From Platycnemis pennipes (taxonomy: Eukaryota; Arthropoda; Insecta; Odonata; Platycnemididae), in NCBI GenBank assembly GCA_933228895.1, contig OW121852.1:56896872-56960871 (forward strand): 64,000 nt of DNA, given 5' to 3'. The notes under the pieces were generated by a model. It was not told the origin of the DNA and did not search any database. It saw only the letters and a list, made by a program, of their open reading frames with translations. The translations under genes were made by a program, and so were the position numbers. This document shows, in pieces, positions 30,481 through 43,227 of the stretch; positions within the stretch are counted from its first letter, which is position 1, and every line of letters begins with the position of its first letter.

Positions 30481-33400
30481 TGATTAGGAGAAAGGAGGGG
30501 AGGGAGGAAACATTTTAGTTATCCTCGAGACCCCCAAATATTTTCCTTTACCACCAGGCAGTGGTAATCCCATCCATTCGACTATCCTCACACATTCCCC
30601 TCCTTGAACTCGTCCTTGACTACGCGCGGTAATCCGCAAGTATTTTTGAGCGAAATTTGAAATTCCGTAACACACAGGTGACTAACTCATTTCTTTGACC
30701 AAAAATCATTGCATTGCCACGTTGGGCGGGTTCCGTTAAATGCAGGTTCAATTATATAGATATTCCTATGCTGCATGTCGGGACTAAGGAAATTTTCCGT
30801 TATGGACAAGCTTCCGCAGTATACAGGATCCGTTATAGACAGTTTTCACTGTATTTGAAAAACTGAAAGACTCGAGTAGAGGGAGAGGGAGCTTTGTAAA
30901 CAGCAATACCGTTTTTAATTCACCCCGCTGTTCTATCCAAGGGGGTTAGAATGTACTGGTGGAGGCATCGCAGCTGATTTGAGAAGCCAGCGGCCATCTT
31001 GGTAGGCACGGGCATACTGGCTTGCTACTCGCGATGAGGATGAATTTCATTTTGCGCGCGATAAAATATGCAGTTGTATGAACTTGCAGTACAATGAAAA
31101 TTGGAATGGATTCCTGAAATTCATCAAAGAACCAGAGGAAAGTGCGCAAATACGCAGACAAACGCCGAATGTGCCGTTTAAATAGGTTAATTTTGGAATA
31201 ATTTAAGCTATAAAATTAACTCCCAGGGGAATTTAAATGCATTATTACCTCCTTTAAATAAACTCTCTATAATAGCCTTAAAGAGATTAACCGACGCCGC
31301 GGCGTCCGCGCCGTTGAGATGAAACTTTGGTGCGATTTAATTGTTATTTATGTTTTAACACACATGGCAGTCTCCATAAGAGAAAGTGTAAAACGCAATA
31401 TGTTTTACTGAGAAGGCGGTGACTAATCCTTCCCAAGCCCTCCCATTTTGGCCACACTGTCACCCATATGCTAGCATGTCAATGCCTCTTCCAGTACGTT
31501 CTAACCTCCTTGGATCTATTCGACAATTCCACGCTGAGATAATTGCACAACCTACCATACGACCAAAAAGGTTTGCACAAATTTGTGAATTTCACACCAG
31601 CCACAACAGATTACCATCGAATACGTAAAATATCTAAACATCTTACGTAGCCAATTACAGCGAACCTTAGAGCGAATTATTAGCTAAATACGTGCATTCG
31701 ATCATTTTATCGTTGTAAGTTTTATCACTGCAATCAGCGTTTTACATGTTTCTACTCTTGTCATGGTGTTTTAATATTTCATAGTTCTATTTATGAATTT
31801 TCTCGCGGGAAAAGAGCAAAAAAATCATTAGCAACTGAGCATCAATGCAGTGAAAACGGATTGCCAAAGTTTGCGAGACAAAGCCTTGACTAACTCCGAC
31901 GACAGGTAATAGTTTTCAGGCATAATAGAGCAATGTCTCGAAGAGAACATATACTGATGATACGTACTTTTACTGAAAACTAAATAAAAGCTTTTAAAAT
32001 GAAAATCTTAGATGAAATTTTCTCGAAAGCTGAGATGGATAATAATCTATCAAAATGATCTTAATGTTTTGATAAAAAAATTTAAAACAAAACTGAAACT
32101 TTTCCCAATTCTTCCTAATACAAACCACAGAGATAGACGCAACTACTTCCTTAAACTCTTGATTCCCACACAATACCAGCCATCTCTTTATTTTTTTTAG
32201 CTGTTGGTGGCAGAGAAACTGCAAGATTGACCGATAGTCTCCCTAATTGCTAAAGTTTCGAATGAATAGCCCCCCTAAGAAATAAACCCTTTCAGGGTGA
32301 GAGAGTTCGTATTCGCAAGATGATAGAGGTGCGGAAAATCGCTGAACGTTATTGCTGCCTTCCTTCCAAGGAATTCGCAATTGCAATATAGCGTAATGAG
32401 AAGAACGCTCACAGGATTGATAAAAATGGACCCTGAAAACAATAGGATTACAACCACTAATGATATTCCACTATCCATCCATATAAAGAGTAAAGTGAAA
32501 GAAAATCACGTTGCTGTAAAGTCTACGGTACTGACCATCCACCGACGTGCTTAGGTTCGAATACCGACAGAGAGAGTGAGTGTATAGAGTGTGCTCCGTG
32601 TAGGGAGTGATTCCGAGTGAACTTAACGATCGGTGCTATATCCGTCGGGAGAAGCACGAAACTGAGGACTCCGTACGACAGTGTCGAGCGCAAGTAATAT
32701 TTAACAATCTTCGATTTCCTAAATTCCTCTATGTCCCATCTGTCCTGCACAACTCTACCTGGAATATCATGAGTTATTGAGCACGTGTTGCAAATAACTA
32801 TTGTTACCCCAACGTTTACTTCAATAGTTTTTGGCGGGAGCGAATTTCCTTAAACAAAAACTGACAATGTTTCATCATATTCCATAAGCCTTATAGGCTC
32901 TATTTACCAAGAGAAAACTTTCATCAATTACCATCCTCTAAACATATCACCCATCCGAAAAATTATTTTTTCTACTTGAAGGCTGCTAATGCTATTATAA
33001 ATATAAGTACAAAGATAAGTCAATTTGCACACCAAAACCAGACAGCAGTCAAATTTTTGCACAGTTTACATATACAAACACCAGAATTTTTCATCACGAA
33101 AGATATCTTTCATTATATTTTGCATAAAAATAACCAAATTACACACTTAAAAAGTAAGCACGCCCCATGATGAACTCAGTGCCACTATAAACTATCACTG
33201 GCGTAAAACGCGTTCGGATAAAATAAATATGTCAGTCGTTCATTAGACCCAAGTACACCGATAGTGAAATAAGATTAATGACCGATGTTACAGTTGGTGT
33301 CATTGACTAAAGGTGACAATGACCACACTGTAGGCTATATTTTGAAATCAGCGTGGGAATACACTCATCAATTGTCAATTGAGGGTTGATGAATTACACT

Positions 33401-34271
33401 GGGTTGATGCATTGATGGGTTACACTGTGTGGCAGAGTACTAGACACAACAGTCGCAAATTTGGGTGACAGATAAATAGCAGCGAAAATTCAAAATCGAT
33501 ATCACAGTCTCACAACTCGTCCCTTACAGATGAAGGCAATAAATCAGAGGAGGTTTGTACCAATTAGAAATCTAGGCCACTGACCAATTTATTCGCAACC
33601 CCACAACAAAATTTCACTACGCTGCTGGGAATGTCAAAGATACCGCCACCTGAAAGGTCATTGCCAATACAAGATGGAAAATCGGTGTCTAATACGGGTA
33701 TTTTTCCACCAGCATTACAGTATTCACAGCCTTATATGAGAAAAAGATATTACGTTTTCAATCATATCTCAGGCTCGCAAAACACACCGAAAACGAAACA
33801 AATCTTACGGCGATATTAAAAAAAACGTCAATACAACATGACCTCGAACCATTTTGCCCACGATTGTCGTTACGAGGGCCAGTATGCTATTCTGGTACAG
33901 TTTAAGACACCAATATACCACGGGCGTTCTAGTCACTATAGGTTCAACCCTAATAAATTCTGATCTCCCTATCACTTAAGCCATTTCATGGCATTCTCCC
34001 CAGTTATAGATCTCTTTAACGCACCTTTATTTTGCAATACATCCTCCTCCAACTGCTTGTTTTGCTTCTATAGATTATTCCCAAATTTATTTACTTCTTT
34101 TCTACCAGCTGAAACTTATTCATGCTTGCCAATGAGTGCGAGGAAGGCAAAGCAGGTGAGGGGTGGAGACAGATAATAAATAGAATATCACAAAAAGGAG
34201 TTGCTTATCAATTATAACATTTTAAGCTGCAAATATCTATGGAAGAAATTTCTATGGTCCACTGGACAACA
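30481..34271. other. Unassigned DNA
   Basis: Mixed AT-rich DNA. About 32545-32575 carries a lone B-box-like motif (ggttcgaatacc) without a convincing A box. About 33390-33430 has short imperfect gggttgatg/ttacactg repeats. No gene supported. Confidence 0.35.
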
Positions 34272-34495
34272 ATGGAATTAGTCAGATGAAATAATGAGAG
34301 CTTCTAATTTGGCTTAATTGAAAATGTCCGAAGACTAGAAAATCCAAATGCCAAATTAATTATGGAAAACGATATCTCCGAAACCGGTCTTTCGATTGCC
34401 TTGACAATCGAAAAACCGGTTTCGGAGATATCGTTTTCCATATTTAATTTGGCATTTGGATTTTCTAGTCTTCGGAAATTTTCATGGAATTAGTC
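34272..34495. repeat. 79-bp-arm hairpin with offset 12-bp direct repeats
   Basis: Arms 34320-34398 and 34405-34483 match at 76 of 79 positions around a 6-nt loop (ccttga). A 12-bp direct repeat (atggaattagtc) lies at 34272-34283 and 34484-34495: the right copy abuts the right arm, and the left copy is 36 bp before the left arm. The geometry is the same as at 8.65-8.81 kb although the sequences are unrelated. It may be a MITE/foldback insertion or a template-switch event. Confidence 0.92.
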
Positions 34496-37400
34496 GGTTT
34501 TTTATTGATTCAATAAGAATATCTACACGTCTTCAATGGACAACTACGCGCATTAAGGGAAAACACTGAAAAGAATTCGAATAAAACGAAGAACAACTAA
34601 AATAAGAGGCACCATATATTGAAGAAGAACAGACGCCTCAGTGAAACACAGGCTTGATTTTAACTATGCCTGAAGAGACAATGCCATTGCTACAAAGGCA
34701 AACCTCTGTTTGGTAGATTTGTTGAAGTAGATGACCGTCCGGGCGTCGTAATTTACTGTGCGAGAGATTCCGAGCACAGCATAGCCCTCGCTATCGCCGA
34801 CACTATAACTTTAAATTTACTAAAAGCAATGTACGAAACGGTGCAAATCTTAATGTTTTATCAGTAGGTCAAACTGTGATATATACTATCACTCTTTATC
34901 GGAACAAGTAAATTTAGCTGTAAGTTGCAGTTGAGCATAAATGTTATATGTGGTTATAACATTATTACAGATTGTACGAAAGTGACTATAGCAAATTATA
35001 CATAGAGAGAAAGAGAAGTATAACTATTTTGTTTGTGGTTCCGGCTTTTAAGTCGTTACGCACAAAATCGAAGCCTATAGCAGTAATCAAAACATCCCAA
35101 GAGCACGAAAAAAAGGGTTTGGAGCGTAACTGATCTCAGGCACTGGGAAACCAGAAGTACGAGTCCGAAAAAAGACTTATCATTTACCCGAATACGAGAG
35201 ATACTCACGCCTTAAGAGGTCGTAAGAGTGAAAGGAGATGCGTATTACGGAAGAGATGCCGTACGCTTCCTCCAATTGGAGATGGGAATTGTCCACTTTT
35301 GTTTGGCCGCGTTCCAGAAAGGACTCCCGTCGAAGCAACAGGGAAAATACGGACCGAAGTCTGGGAGCAAAAGTGCCCGCAGTCATTAGACAGATTTGTA
35401 AATAAAGATCGAAAGTTACGCTGCACTCGCACACTTGATCGCAAGTTGCGATGCATGCCGGGATCAACGTAAAATAAACTGATAGACTTTGGAATTGTCA
35501 TTGTGTCAATGTGTCATTTCTGCTGATGTTTTTTTTAATTTTCAGCGGAGAGATTTGGTCTGCAACAGTAATTAGACCCGCATGTCCCTTTCACACAGCT
35601 ACCTACATCCAGGGAAGCAACTTCAAGAGCTTTCATCCTCTCGAATGCCGTGAGTGACAGCCATTGTCACCAATGTGCTCACTCGCTGTAGTGATAAATC
35701 TTCACCACCAGAAGACAAACAGCATTCCATTATTAGTAAAGAACACACCTTTAAACACATGCTTCAAACTCATGCTACTTCATCATTTTCACTTAAACTA
35801 AGCCCATTCAAAACGTTGAAAATTTACATATTTATGAAGACGATGAATTCACTGTCTTAAAATCGAGTTGATATGCTCTCCTCAACTTAATTTCTTTTGA
35901 AAAAATCTAAATTTAAGCTTGATCCTATATAATGAAATGAAATATAATGATTATTGTACTCGTACATACTATTATAATTATACAAAAATGCCGTAACATT
36001 GTGACACCCAGTTGAATATTTTCTTCGGATCGGAACTGATTTGGACACATTACTGTCGATGAAGCTCGCTACAACGAAGCGACAGCTTGATGGACTTCAT
36101 TAAAAACGAAGAGTCAGTAACAACCATATGATATGTCACGTGAACTGATCGTGAAAGATGGCGAGCCATTTTAAAATGTGTTCTAATAATAAACAAAAAT
36201 AGCACAAACATACATGTACAGTTGTTCATCATACTTAAATGCATGCAAAACACTTTTAAAATAGCTCCTTCATCTCCCTATCCTTTGAAAAACATATAAT
36301 ATTTTTTTCTCTAGGGGAGGAAATATTTCCATACCTGAATAGCCTAAAAAGTCGTGGGTGCTTTTCAGTCTCTTCCTAACCTATTAATTAATGGCGATGA
36401 ATGGGAACGAGTGAAAAGGGCCAACGCTCTTTTATTAGCCTCGCGCGCTTGAAAACGTTTTGGTTACTGAATAAAAATTAACTTTCTATACATTTTTGCG
36501 CATTTTGAAATGAAAACGTGTCCTTCTGAAAGGTTTTCGAGCACTTTTTTTTGTTTCCGAGTCTCGAGGGAGCCTAAGGAAAAAAATCTGAAAATCCATC
36601 TCGTCTCCCCATTTATTCATACTCCCTCTCGCACTTACTGGGGTACATATGTAGGGTATGTACTACTTTCATCACGGCCACTGCCCCCCCACCCTTTACT
36701 CCCCTATGACCCTCTCACCAAAACTACTCGCCACTTCACCCACCCCTCCACGGCCACCTGCTTCGTCGGCGTGCGTCAATAAGTGCTCTCGAAAAATAAA
36801 AAGATGACGACCAAGTGCACGTGGGATGTTGCCAAATCTTGGTCAGTTCAGCTTCCTCCGCTTATCAATTTTTTTCCGTGACGTTCATTTTTTTCGTGTT
36901 TTTTTTTCTTCGGAGTCGAGGACTAAAGCTCGGGATATCGAACGTTCTCTCCTCTACCTAACACACACAAATACAAGTCCACAGACACACGTTGGCAGAT
37001 ACACGTCCTTCCGAGCAGAAAAAAAGAAGTTCCCTCAGCCTTTTCCACCTTCCGGAGAGTATGGATTTTATACATTTTTGGGGAAGCATCGGGGTTTAAG
37101 AACGTCCAACCAGCCCACGCCAAAGCCCTGACTGTGATTAAAAATACTGCTGGGCTTAACCAGAAGGAATTAGCAGCCTCATTAATAGGTACCAAAAGAA
37201 GCTATTGTTCATTACGTTGATCTACTATGCCATGCAATATTCTGTGTGCAAAAAAAAAACAAAAAAAACATGAATGGGGCAATCCGTAGCTCCCAAAACA
37301 GTTCATTACACGTAGCCTGCGACGTGATCATGCACAGGCAAAAATATCGGACATTTTAGCCTTTTTGGAATTCTATAAATGCTACATTGCGGATCCTCAA

Positions 37401-37798
37401 CGTCGGGTACCAGGTTATGAAAAGAAAGTTATCATCTTAGTATTCTTCGCGAGATAAACAAGAGGGTGACAAGAGAATTAAAGTAGATTTTAGGTGCATA
37501 AATACATAGATATGCATTAAAAACTGTATGCAAATAAGTTTCCAGGAGAAAATGTGAATAAATTTCCCTGCCATATTATCTTTAGAAAAATTCTCACGAT
37601 AGCTTTAATTTCCGCAATAACTTCTACCGGGGGAAAAAGAACACGTGCTCCATAAACAGTAATTCAAATTTAGACTAAAAAAACTAAGCTTCTTTTATTT
37701 TAAACAGGTCAGAGCTTCATATATAGTTAATAAAATTATTCTATAAATATTATTTAGGTGAATCATAGGTGCTAATAATGCATTTAAAATTTTCTATT
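34496..37798. other. Unassigned DNA with GC-rich patches
   Basis: GC-rich patches near 35.2-35.5 kb and 36.6-37.1 kb carry short frames without motifs. An A-rich run (two poly-A blocks) lies near 37248-37269. No gene or element boundary supported. Confidence 0.35.
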
Positions 37799-37807
37799 AG
37801 CATACAT

Positions 37808-37966
37808 GGGTCTAGTACAACTCGGCGCGGCCACCTCGGCGCGGCCACTTCGGCGCGGCCACCTCGGCGCAAGCCACCTCGGCGCAGGCCCAACTCGGCG
37901 CAGACCCATCTCGGCGCGGGCCACATCGGCGCAGGCCACCTCGGCGCGGTCCATCACGGCGAGGCC
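37808..37966 (+). repeat. Left TIR: GC-rich tandem units
   Basis: About ten units of 14-16 bp built on tcggcgcggccac, with variants ending gcaagcc, gcaggccc, gcagaccc and gcgggcc. Two plus-strand frames run through it giving Ala/Arg/Pro/Gly-rich text; this is repeat translation and not a protein. Confidence 0.95.
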
Positions 37967-38154
37967 AATGTATTTAATACTGGATGTTTCTAAGTGTGGA
38001 CATACATATGGACCACATTTAAAATGAAGTGTAGGAGGTAGTTTGTTTACTTGGGTTTATATCTTAAATGAAATTGGACGCAGTAGGAGGGGAATTTCTT
38101 TGACGAAAGAGGTGTTAACTAATATGAGAGATCTTTTGACGAGAAATTAGGGCA

Positions 38155-38525
38155 TAGATGTATATACTTATACATCTACGTGGTACCCTGCAAGCCCCCG
38201 CGAGGGTGTGTGGCAGGGGGTGAGGAACACCAAACATTCACTATTGATTGACTATGCAACTGGAGCTACCATGTAATGCTAACGATGCAACGAAGAGCTA
38301 CCACTACAGGCTACTCTAACAATTTTTCACCTACCTTTAAATATGCTATGCCGCCTATTATATTTTCTAATGGTAAGAGGGAAATATGACATTTTAAATC
38401 TATCGGTATAACAAGCCATCTCTCTAATATTATTTATCTGGTCAAATCTAGCATAATACGCAGGAGTTCTTAATATATACCTAACTACTTCAGTAAAGTT
38501 TTCCGTTTTAAATTTCTTTCTGTGC
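38155..38525 (-). mobile_element. Jockey-like element, 3' half
   Basis: On the minus strand the frame reads RYILRTPAYYARFDQINNIR, then CYTDRFKMSYFPLTIRKYNR, matching IREIDYRTDRFKISFFPRTI of the plus-strand copy at 7.3 kb. The 3' UTR ends with cctgccacacaccctcgcgg and gcttgcagggt, then gtagatgtat, the same terminus as at 7.6 and 49.97 kb. It meets an opposed 5' segment at about 38525. Confidence 0.85.
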
Positions 38526-39030
38526 ATAAATGATATCAATAAGGAGGTAAAAAGTAATATTCTATTTGCGGATGATGCAGTGGTCTACAGAGAAATTATT
38601 AGCCCAGCGATAAAGAATTTTTGCATGATGTCATATTAGCAATTGAGAAATGGTGTGATGCATGGCAGTTGGAAATAAATTTAAAAAAATGTGTGCTAAT
38701 GAATTTTTGGAAAAAGACTACTTCTCCCCCTAATACTTATTGCATAATGAATAGTAAATTTACAAACATGGAGTCCGCTAAATATCTTGGAATATTACTA
38801 ACACATGATTTTCCTTGGGGTAAACACATAAGAGAAATTATGGGTCAAGCTAATCGTTAAACTGGGATACATCTGGGTAATATAAATTATATCTGGGTAG
38901 ATGTAAATTTTAACTGGGATTCAGCAAAAGAGTACTGGGCAAAAATGACGACCATGTACGAGAAATTAGCGACTTTTCCCTTGTTACACCTTATTTAGAA
39001 TATGCTGCCAGAATACGGGGTTCTTTATCT
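38525..39030 (+). mobile_element. Jockey-like element, inverted upstream RT segment
   Basis: The plus-strand translation gives INDINKEVKSNILFADDAVVY (RT catalytic box), after a shift AIEKWCDAWQLEINLKKCVL, NFWKK, YLGILLTHDFPWGKHIREI, then after a degenerate tract TPYLEYAARIRGSL near 38976-39020. This part normally lies upstream of the 3' half at 38155-38525 but is inverted head-to-head against it. That is the arrangement twin priming produces. Stops and shifts make it non-functional. Confidence 0.8.
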
Positions 39031-39283
39031 AGACGTATCCCTCTAATTTTATCTTCATGGCGTAACCTTATATGTTACGCTGGTGTTCATAAAATAACTG
39101 CAGCTTCTTCTGATAGCCCGTTAATCTTATATTTTTGCATGTGATTTATTTTGTATATCAACTTACGATTTTATAATGATTCACAGCTTCTATTACATTA
39201 AAGTTGTCTATTGAAGAGGCAGATACTCGGTGCCATTAGTATTTTTACATGAGCATCTGTCCCGGCGCTTAAGATCTCTGTTC

Positions 39284-39426
39284 TCCGCGCCGAGGTGGGC
39301 CTGCGCCGAGATGGCCCGCGCCGAGGTGGCCCACGCCGAGATGGGCTTGCGCCGAGGTGGCTTGCGCCGAAACGGCCGCGCCGAGGTGGCCGCGCCGAAG
39401 TGGCCGCGCCGAAGTGTCCCATTCCC
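39284..39426 (-). repeat. Right TIR: GC-rich tandem units, inverted
   Basis: The reverse complement aligns with the left array over its whole length, sharing the outer GGG, the a-c-a spacer before the first unit, and the order of unit variants. The inner edge fades at about 39284. Frames through it on both strands are artefacts of the repeat. Confidence 0.95.
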
Positions 39427-39435
39427 AGCATACAT

Positions 39436-39985
39436 AGGCAGCAAAATTAACTCTACAATGTATTCCCAAATTGGTTCGGAAAGACAAAAAACCTAAAAAT
39501 GCATAGCATACATTTAAATGATTAAATGAATAACTAACGAATAAGCTTTCAAATACATTAGTATTTATATAAACGTGCATTGTATTCAGAAAAATATGCT
39601 GTCAATTACTCAATTAAAATTAAATAATTAAAGCGCATTCCAAGCTCACGTTATTGTTGTTTTTTTATTGCGCATAGGATAGCAATAAAGAGTTCAAATA
39701 ATATCCGGTGATTTAAGCCGCCAATCTTAATTGGGAGTGCGAATCGCTACGGCAATCACTGAGACCATTACGCTTCAAGAGTAATTTCCGTTATTAATAA
39801 CGTTAGCAACAAGGCGAAAGAATTTGCCGTGATCCCGCCCTAGGGAATGTGAAGATGTTCAACTAGCAGTAACTATCGGAAAACTAATAGGATAAGAATC
39901 TTCACCAATTCCTAAGTAATTGACCAGAGATCCTACAGGCTGAGGAAACGTTTGGGGCTGAATATACTTTTGAACCTAACAAAAC
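39436..39985. other. Unassigned AT-rich DNA
   Basis: Nothing recognised between the DNA element and the next retrotransposon. Confidence 0.4.
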
Positions 39986-40559
39986 TGAATAACTAGTTCG
40001 ATGAACTATTAAGTGAAAGTAAGGCTCTGCCTGGCAAACTGTCTGATTTTGAAGTACGCTTAAACCATCTCGAGCAGGATCAATTGCGGAATGTGATAGA
40101 GATTAGAGGTATTCCTGCCTATGATTGTGAAATTATTGATTCCCACGTTATTACTACTGGGCTGTCATTAGGAATTAAAGTTAATGTTAGTGATATTGAC
40201 TATGCATTCCGTATTGGCAGACGCTCAGCCGATAACCCTGGCCGCGCAATTGTCGTGCACTTTATTAGGTCTCGTGTTGCTGAAGAATTCGTTCAGCTGC
40301 GCAAAAGAAAAAGAAATTTGTGCCTGAAAGACTTGGAGGGGCCCCATCTACGCTCTCATCCATCTAACCCTCCTATCTATGTAAATGAATCACTGACTCA
40401 TTTTAACAAGTCACTATGCGCAATAGCCCGTGGCCTTATAGAAAAGATTGAAAAGTCAAGTTCATTTAGATCAGAAACGGCAAAGTGTATGTGAGAAAAG
40501 TGGAAGGCGCTGACCGAGTTCTGGTAAAGACCGAGGAAGATCTCCAGAGAATCGAATAG
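39986..40559 (+). pseudogene. Non-LTR ORF1 relic (nucleic-acid-binding type)
   Basis: From about 39995 one frame reads DELLSESKALPGKLSDFE, VRLNHLEQDQLRNVIEIRGI, then SDIDYAFRIGRRS, GRAIVVHF and EEFVQLRKRKR. After a frameshift near 40485 it ends GKVYVRKVEGADRVLVKTEE and DLQRIE, stopping at 40557-40559. A heptad-like leader followed by a compact RNA-binding-like domain is typical of ORF1 proteins in Jockey/CR1-type elements, often annotated as baculovirus FP-like. An in-frame stop at about 39983 and the later shift mark it as dead. ORF2 starts almost at once downstream. Confidence 0.7.
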
Positions 40560-42262
40560 GGCTTGTGTGCATGTTTAAAACCTGAAACGCAGACCTTAAC
40601 CTTTAACAACAAACCTGACCTCAAAGATGAGCTATCGATAGTAAGTGTATGTCGCGTAAATTCTCAATCTCTGTTTGCACATATAGATGAGCTTAGTCAT
40701 CATTTCAATCAATGCAATTACCATGTAATAGGTGTTTCTGAAACTTGGTTGAATCCGAGTGTGCCCTCCAGTTGTGTGCATTTGGACGGCTATTCCTTTG
40801 TTCGTAATGACAGAATTGGCAGAAGGAGGTGGTGTTGGAATTTTCATACATGACAGCCTGAAGGACAAATTTTTAAAAGTCTCTGATGGGTCTTCCTGTA
40901 AACCTGAATTCCTCTTTGAGTAAATTTGGATAATAAAGAATGGAAAACTGCTATTCGCGGTATGTATACCGTCCTCCAAAAATAGGTTATCTGAGGCAGT
41001 CCTTCGAGCCTGCCCTCTTAGATTTCCTTCCTGTTTATAAAAATGTCATACTTTGCGGTGATTTCAACTCAGATATGGTGAAGCAGTCACATGATAGTAA
41101 TTATATACGAGATCTAATATATAGTAGCAATCTCTATGTGGTCCCTTTCAAAACCACACATAATTTACCTAGCAGTAGTACATTATCGGACTTGATCATA
41201 ACTGACGATCCTGCGAAACTGATCGAATATTCGCAGTACCCTGTTCCCCTTTTTGTCGGAGCATGACTTGATCCATATAAACTATCAGTTTCGATTACAT
41301 TTGAAAACTCCACAAGAATTTTAATTTAGAGAGTTTAAAAAATTCGATTTAATAGGATTTAAGAATAACTTTGATGCCCTTGATTAATCAGATTTCCTCT
41401 CTCAGCACCCAGTAAACAAGAAGCTGGAAATTTTTAATTCTCACTTTCTTCACGTTCTTAACGTTCATGCGCCGATTAGGAGAATAACAAGCCTTAAACA
41501 TAAACCTTGGATTACAAGGGGTATAAAAGATTTAATGGCTAAAAGAGACCGGCTACGAAGAATCTCTGGACGTACTTATATTACTACTGCTCACGAAAAA
41601 TACAAGCAGTTAAGAAACCGAGTTAAACAGCTTATAAGAAACCTGAAGTTAAAATATTTAAGCAATTGTTTTTGTAGTAAATGGGATGCTAAATCCACAT
41701 GGAATGAGATTCGTTGTCTTGGTCTCGGTAAGACATGTCGGACTGCTACCAGTATTAACTATTCCCTAGATGAACTAAATGAATATTTTATTAAATGATC
41801 ATCTGTGGTTAGTCATTCCCCTGTGGAACAATTACAAACATATACACAACAACGGTCACAAGACTTTAGTAGTGAAAGATTATGTTTCTGTCACTTCACT
41901 TTCGAGTTATTTTTTCGCTATTTAAGAATGATAAAATCAAATGCAATATGGGTGGACTAAATCAGTATAAAATTTATTACGGCTACACTCTCTGCTATAG
42001 CACCTATGCTATTTAATATCTACAATTGTTCATTAAATTATTCAGTATTTCCCGATCTTGGGAAATATGCTCTTATTCTTCCCATTAATAAAACAGCCAT
42101 TGTAAAAGATATATCTTATCTTCGTTCCATATCTATTCCTTGTGCCCTTTCTAAACCTCTTGAAAGGCATGTGTATAATGTCCTGGAACAAATAAGTATA
42201 TCTATCTATCATTATTTTTCCACGCCAGTCATACGAACAAAATCAAAGGGTGTCTCATAAGA
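40560..42262 (+). pseudogene. Non-LTR ORF2 relic: endonuclease plus start of RT
   Basis: Endonuclease blocks appear in order: RVNSQSLFAHIDEL, HVIGVSETWLNPS, DGYSFVRNDRIG, a shifted GGGVGIFIHDSL, YRPPK, VILCGDFNSDM and LSDLIITDD. A linker follows (KPWITRGIKDLMAKRDRLRR), then the first RT blocks (SAIAPMLFNIYN, FPDLGKYALILPINK, YLRSISIPCALSKPLER). Homology ends near 42262 before the catalytic FADD box, so the 3' half is missing. Many stops and shifts. The endonuclease differs from that of the 11.8 kb element, so they are different families of the same broad group. Confidence 0.8.
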
Positions 42263-43227
42263 AAACTATTATTTTCGCTACCAAAATATAATTGTTATTA
42301 GAACCTGTTGTAGATTGATATCAAGGAGTTAAAAGGGTTAAGTACGAAGGAAAGCGGGTCGTAAATTTTAGCAGTACTGCAGAAGCATTAGAGTGAATTA
42401 AATATCGTTTCAAACTTTCACTTAGCGTTTAAACCCATACTAAGCACACAAAAAAGCTCAGGGAATGCAGTACAGAAATAATTAGCAACTTTAAAATATG
42501 GTTAATGCTCCTTTATAAGGCTTGTTATCAATGACAATAAAGAACTTTTCAACCATCACAAGGAAGAAGGAGAAAGTTTTCATAGGCCACGCAAGCTGTC
42601 GTGAACACTTGTCATTATCATCAGCTGCCACATTGAAGCAGGCATAGGGCCATGGCAATTCGGTACAAACCTAAGACTTGCCTCTATGCAAATGTGAGCA
42701 TCTTTCTAAAGAGGCAAAAACTTTGAACAGAACCTGATTTACTGATTGTCGATGAAGAACATCGGATTACCAGGAAAGCGTGTTAGAGGAAAGTACACGC
42801 AGCATACAACTCCGCAAAGAATTGAGTTAAGTTAAAAAAATGTTTAGTATATTTCGGCCAAATAATAAGTTATTTCAAGTTATTGATAACTGAGATAGCG
42901 AATACTATGAGTAAATATAAAAATTAAAGTAAAGTATGCATCAAGTTTCTTTCATTCATAACGAGATAGACAAAAGTTAGAATCTTGTGAGTACACACTG
43001 AGTTAAACTGAATTAGAACGAAGTTTATCAGCATTTCAGCTAACTATCATTCACTTAGCAGTGACAATAGGAGGCTTGTGAGTGTGTAGCGTGAGTTTTT
43101 CATGGGATCGACGATAACCTCGGCAGAACAGCATGCTTCGAGCTTCGTTACTCCTAACGGATAACGTTACATATAATATTTACCTACTTCATGAAATTAA
43201 TTCACGGTTTAGGATTTTAAAGGCGAC
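42263..43227. other. Unassigned AT-rich DNA
   Basis: No feature supported. Confidence 0.4.

Larger units (their letters stand above)
37799..39435. mobile_element. Mutator/foldback-like DNA element with tandem-repeat TIRs and 9-bp TSD
   Basis: The element 37808-39426 (1619 bp) is flanked by exact AGCATACAT copies at 37799-37807 and 39427-39435. Its ends start GGGtctagtacaac and GGGaatgggacact, then become arrays of 14-16-bp units with core tcggcgcggccac (left 37808-37966, right 39284-39426, inverted). Variant units occur in nearly the same order in both arms, so they are one duplicated TIR. A 9-bp TSD fits Mutator-like elements and Drosophila foldback elements, which also have repeat-built TIRs. 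No transposase was found. The interior carries a retrotransposon copy. Confidence 0.93.

Noticed and set aside
32540..32760. Possible SINE with a B-box-like motif
   Set aside because: A single short motif without an A box at the right spacing, a shared body or a TSD is not enough.
37769..38027. Two overlapping Ala/Arg/Gly-rich frames that could look like a low-complexity protein
   Set aside because: They are translations of the tandem units in the left TIR; the same text appears on both strands at the right TIR, and no flanking coding signal exists.
39198..39580. Several frames on both strands with HLGAG/SARP-type repeats
   Set aside because: Translations of the right TIR repeat array in different phases and strands.
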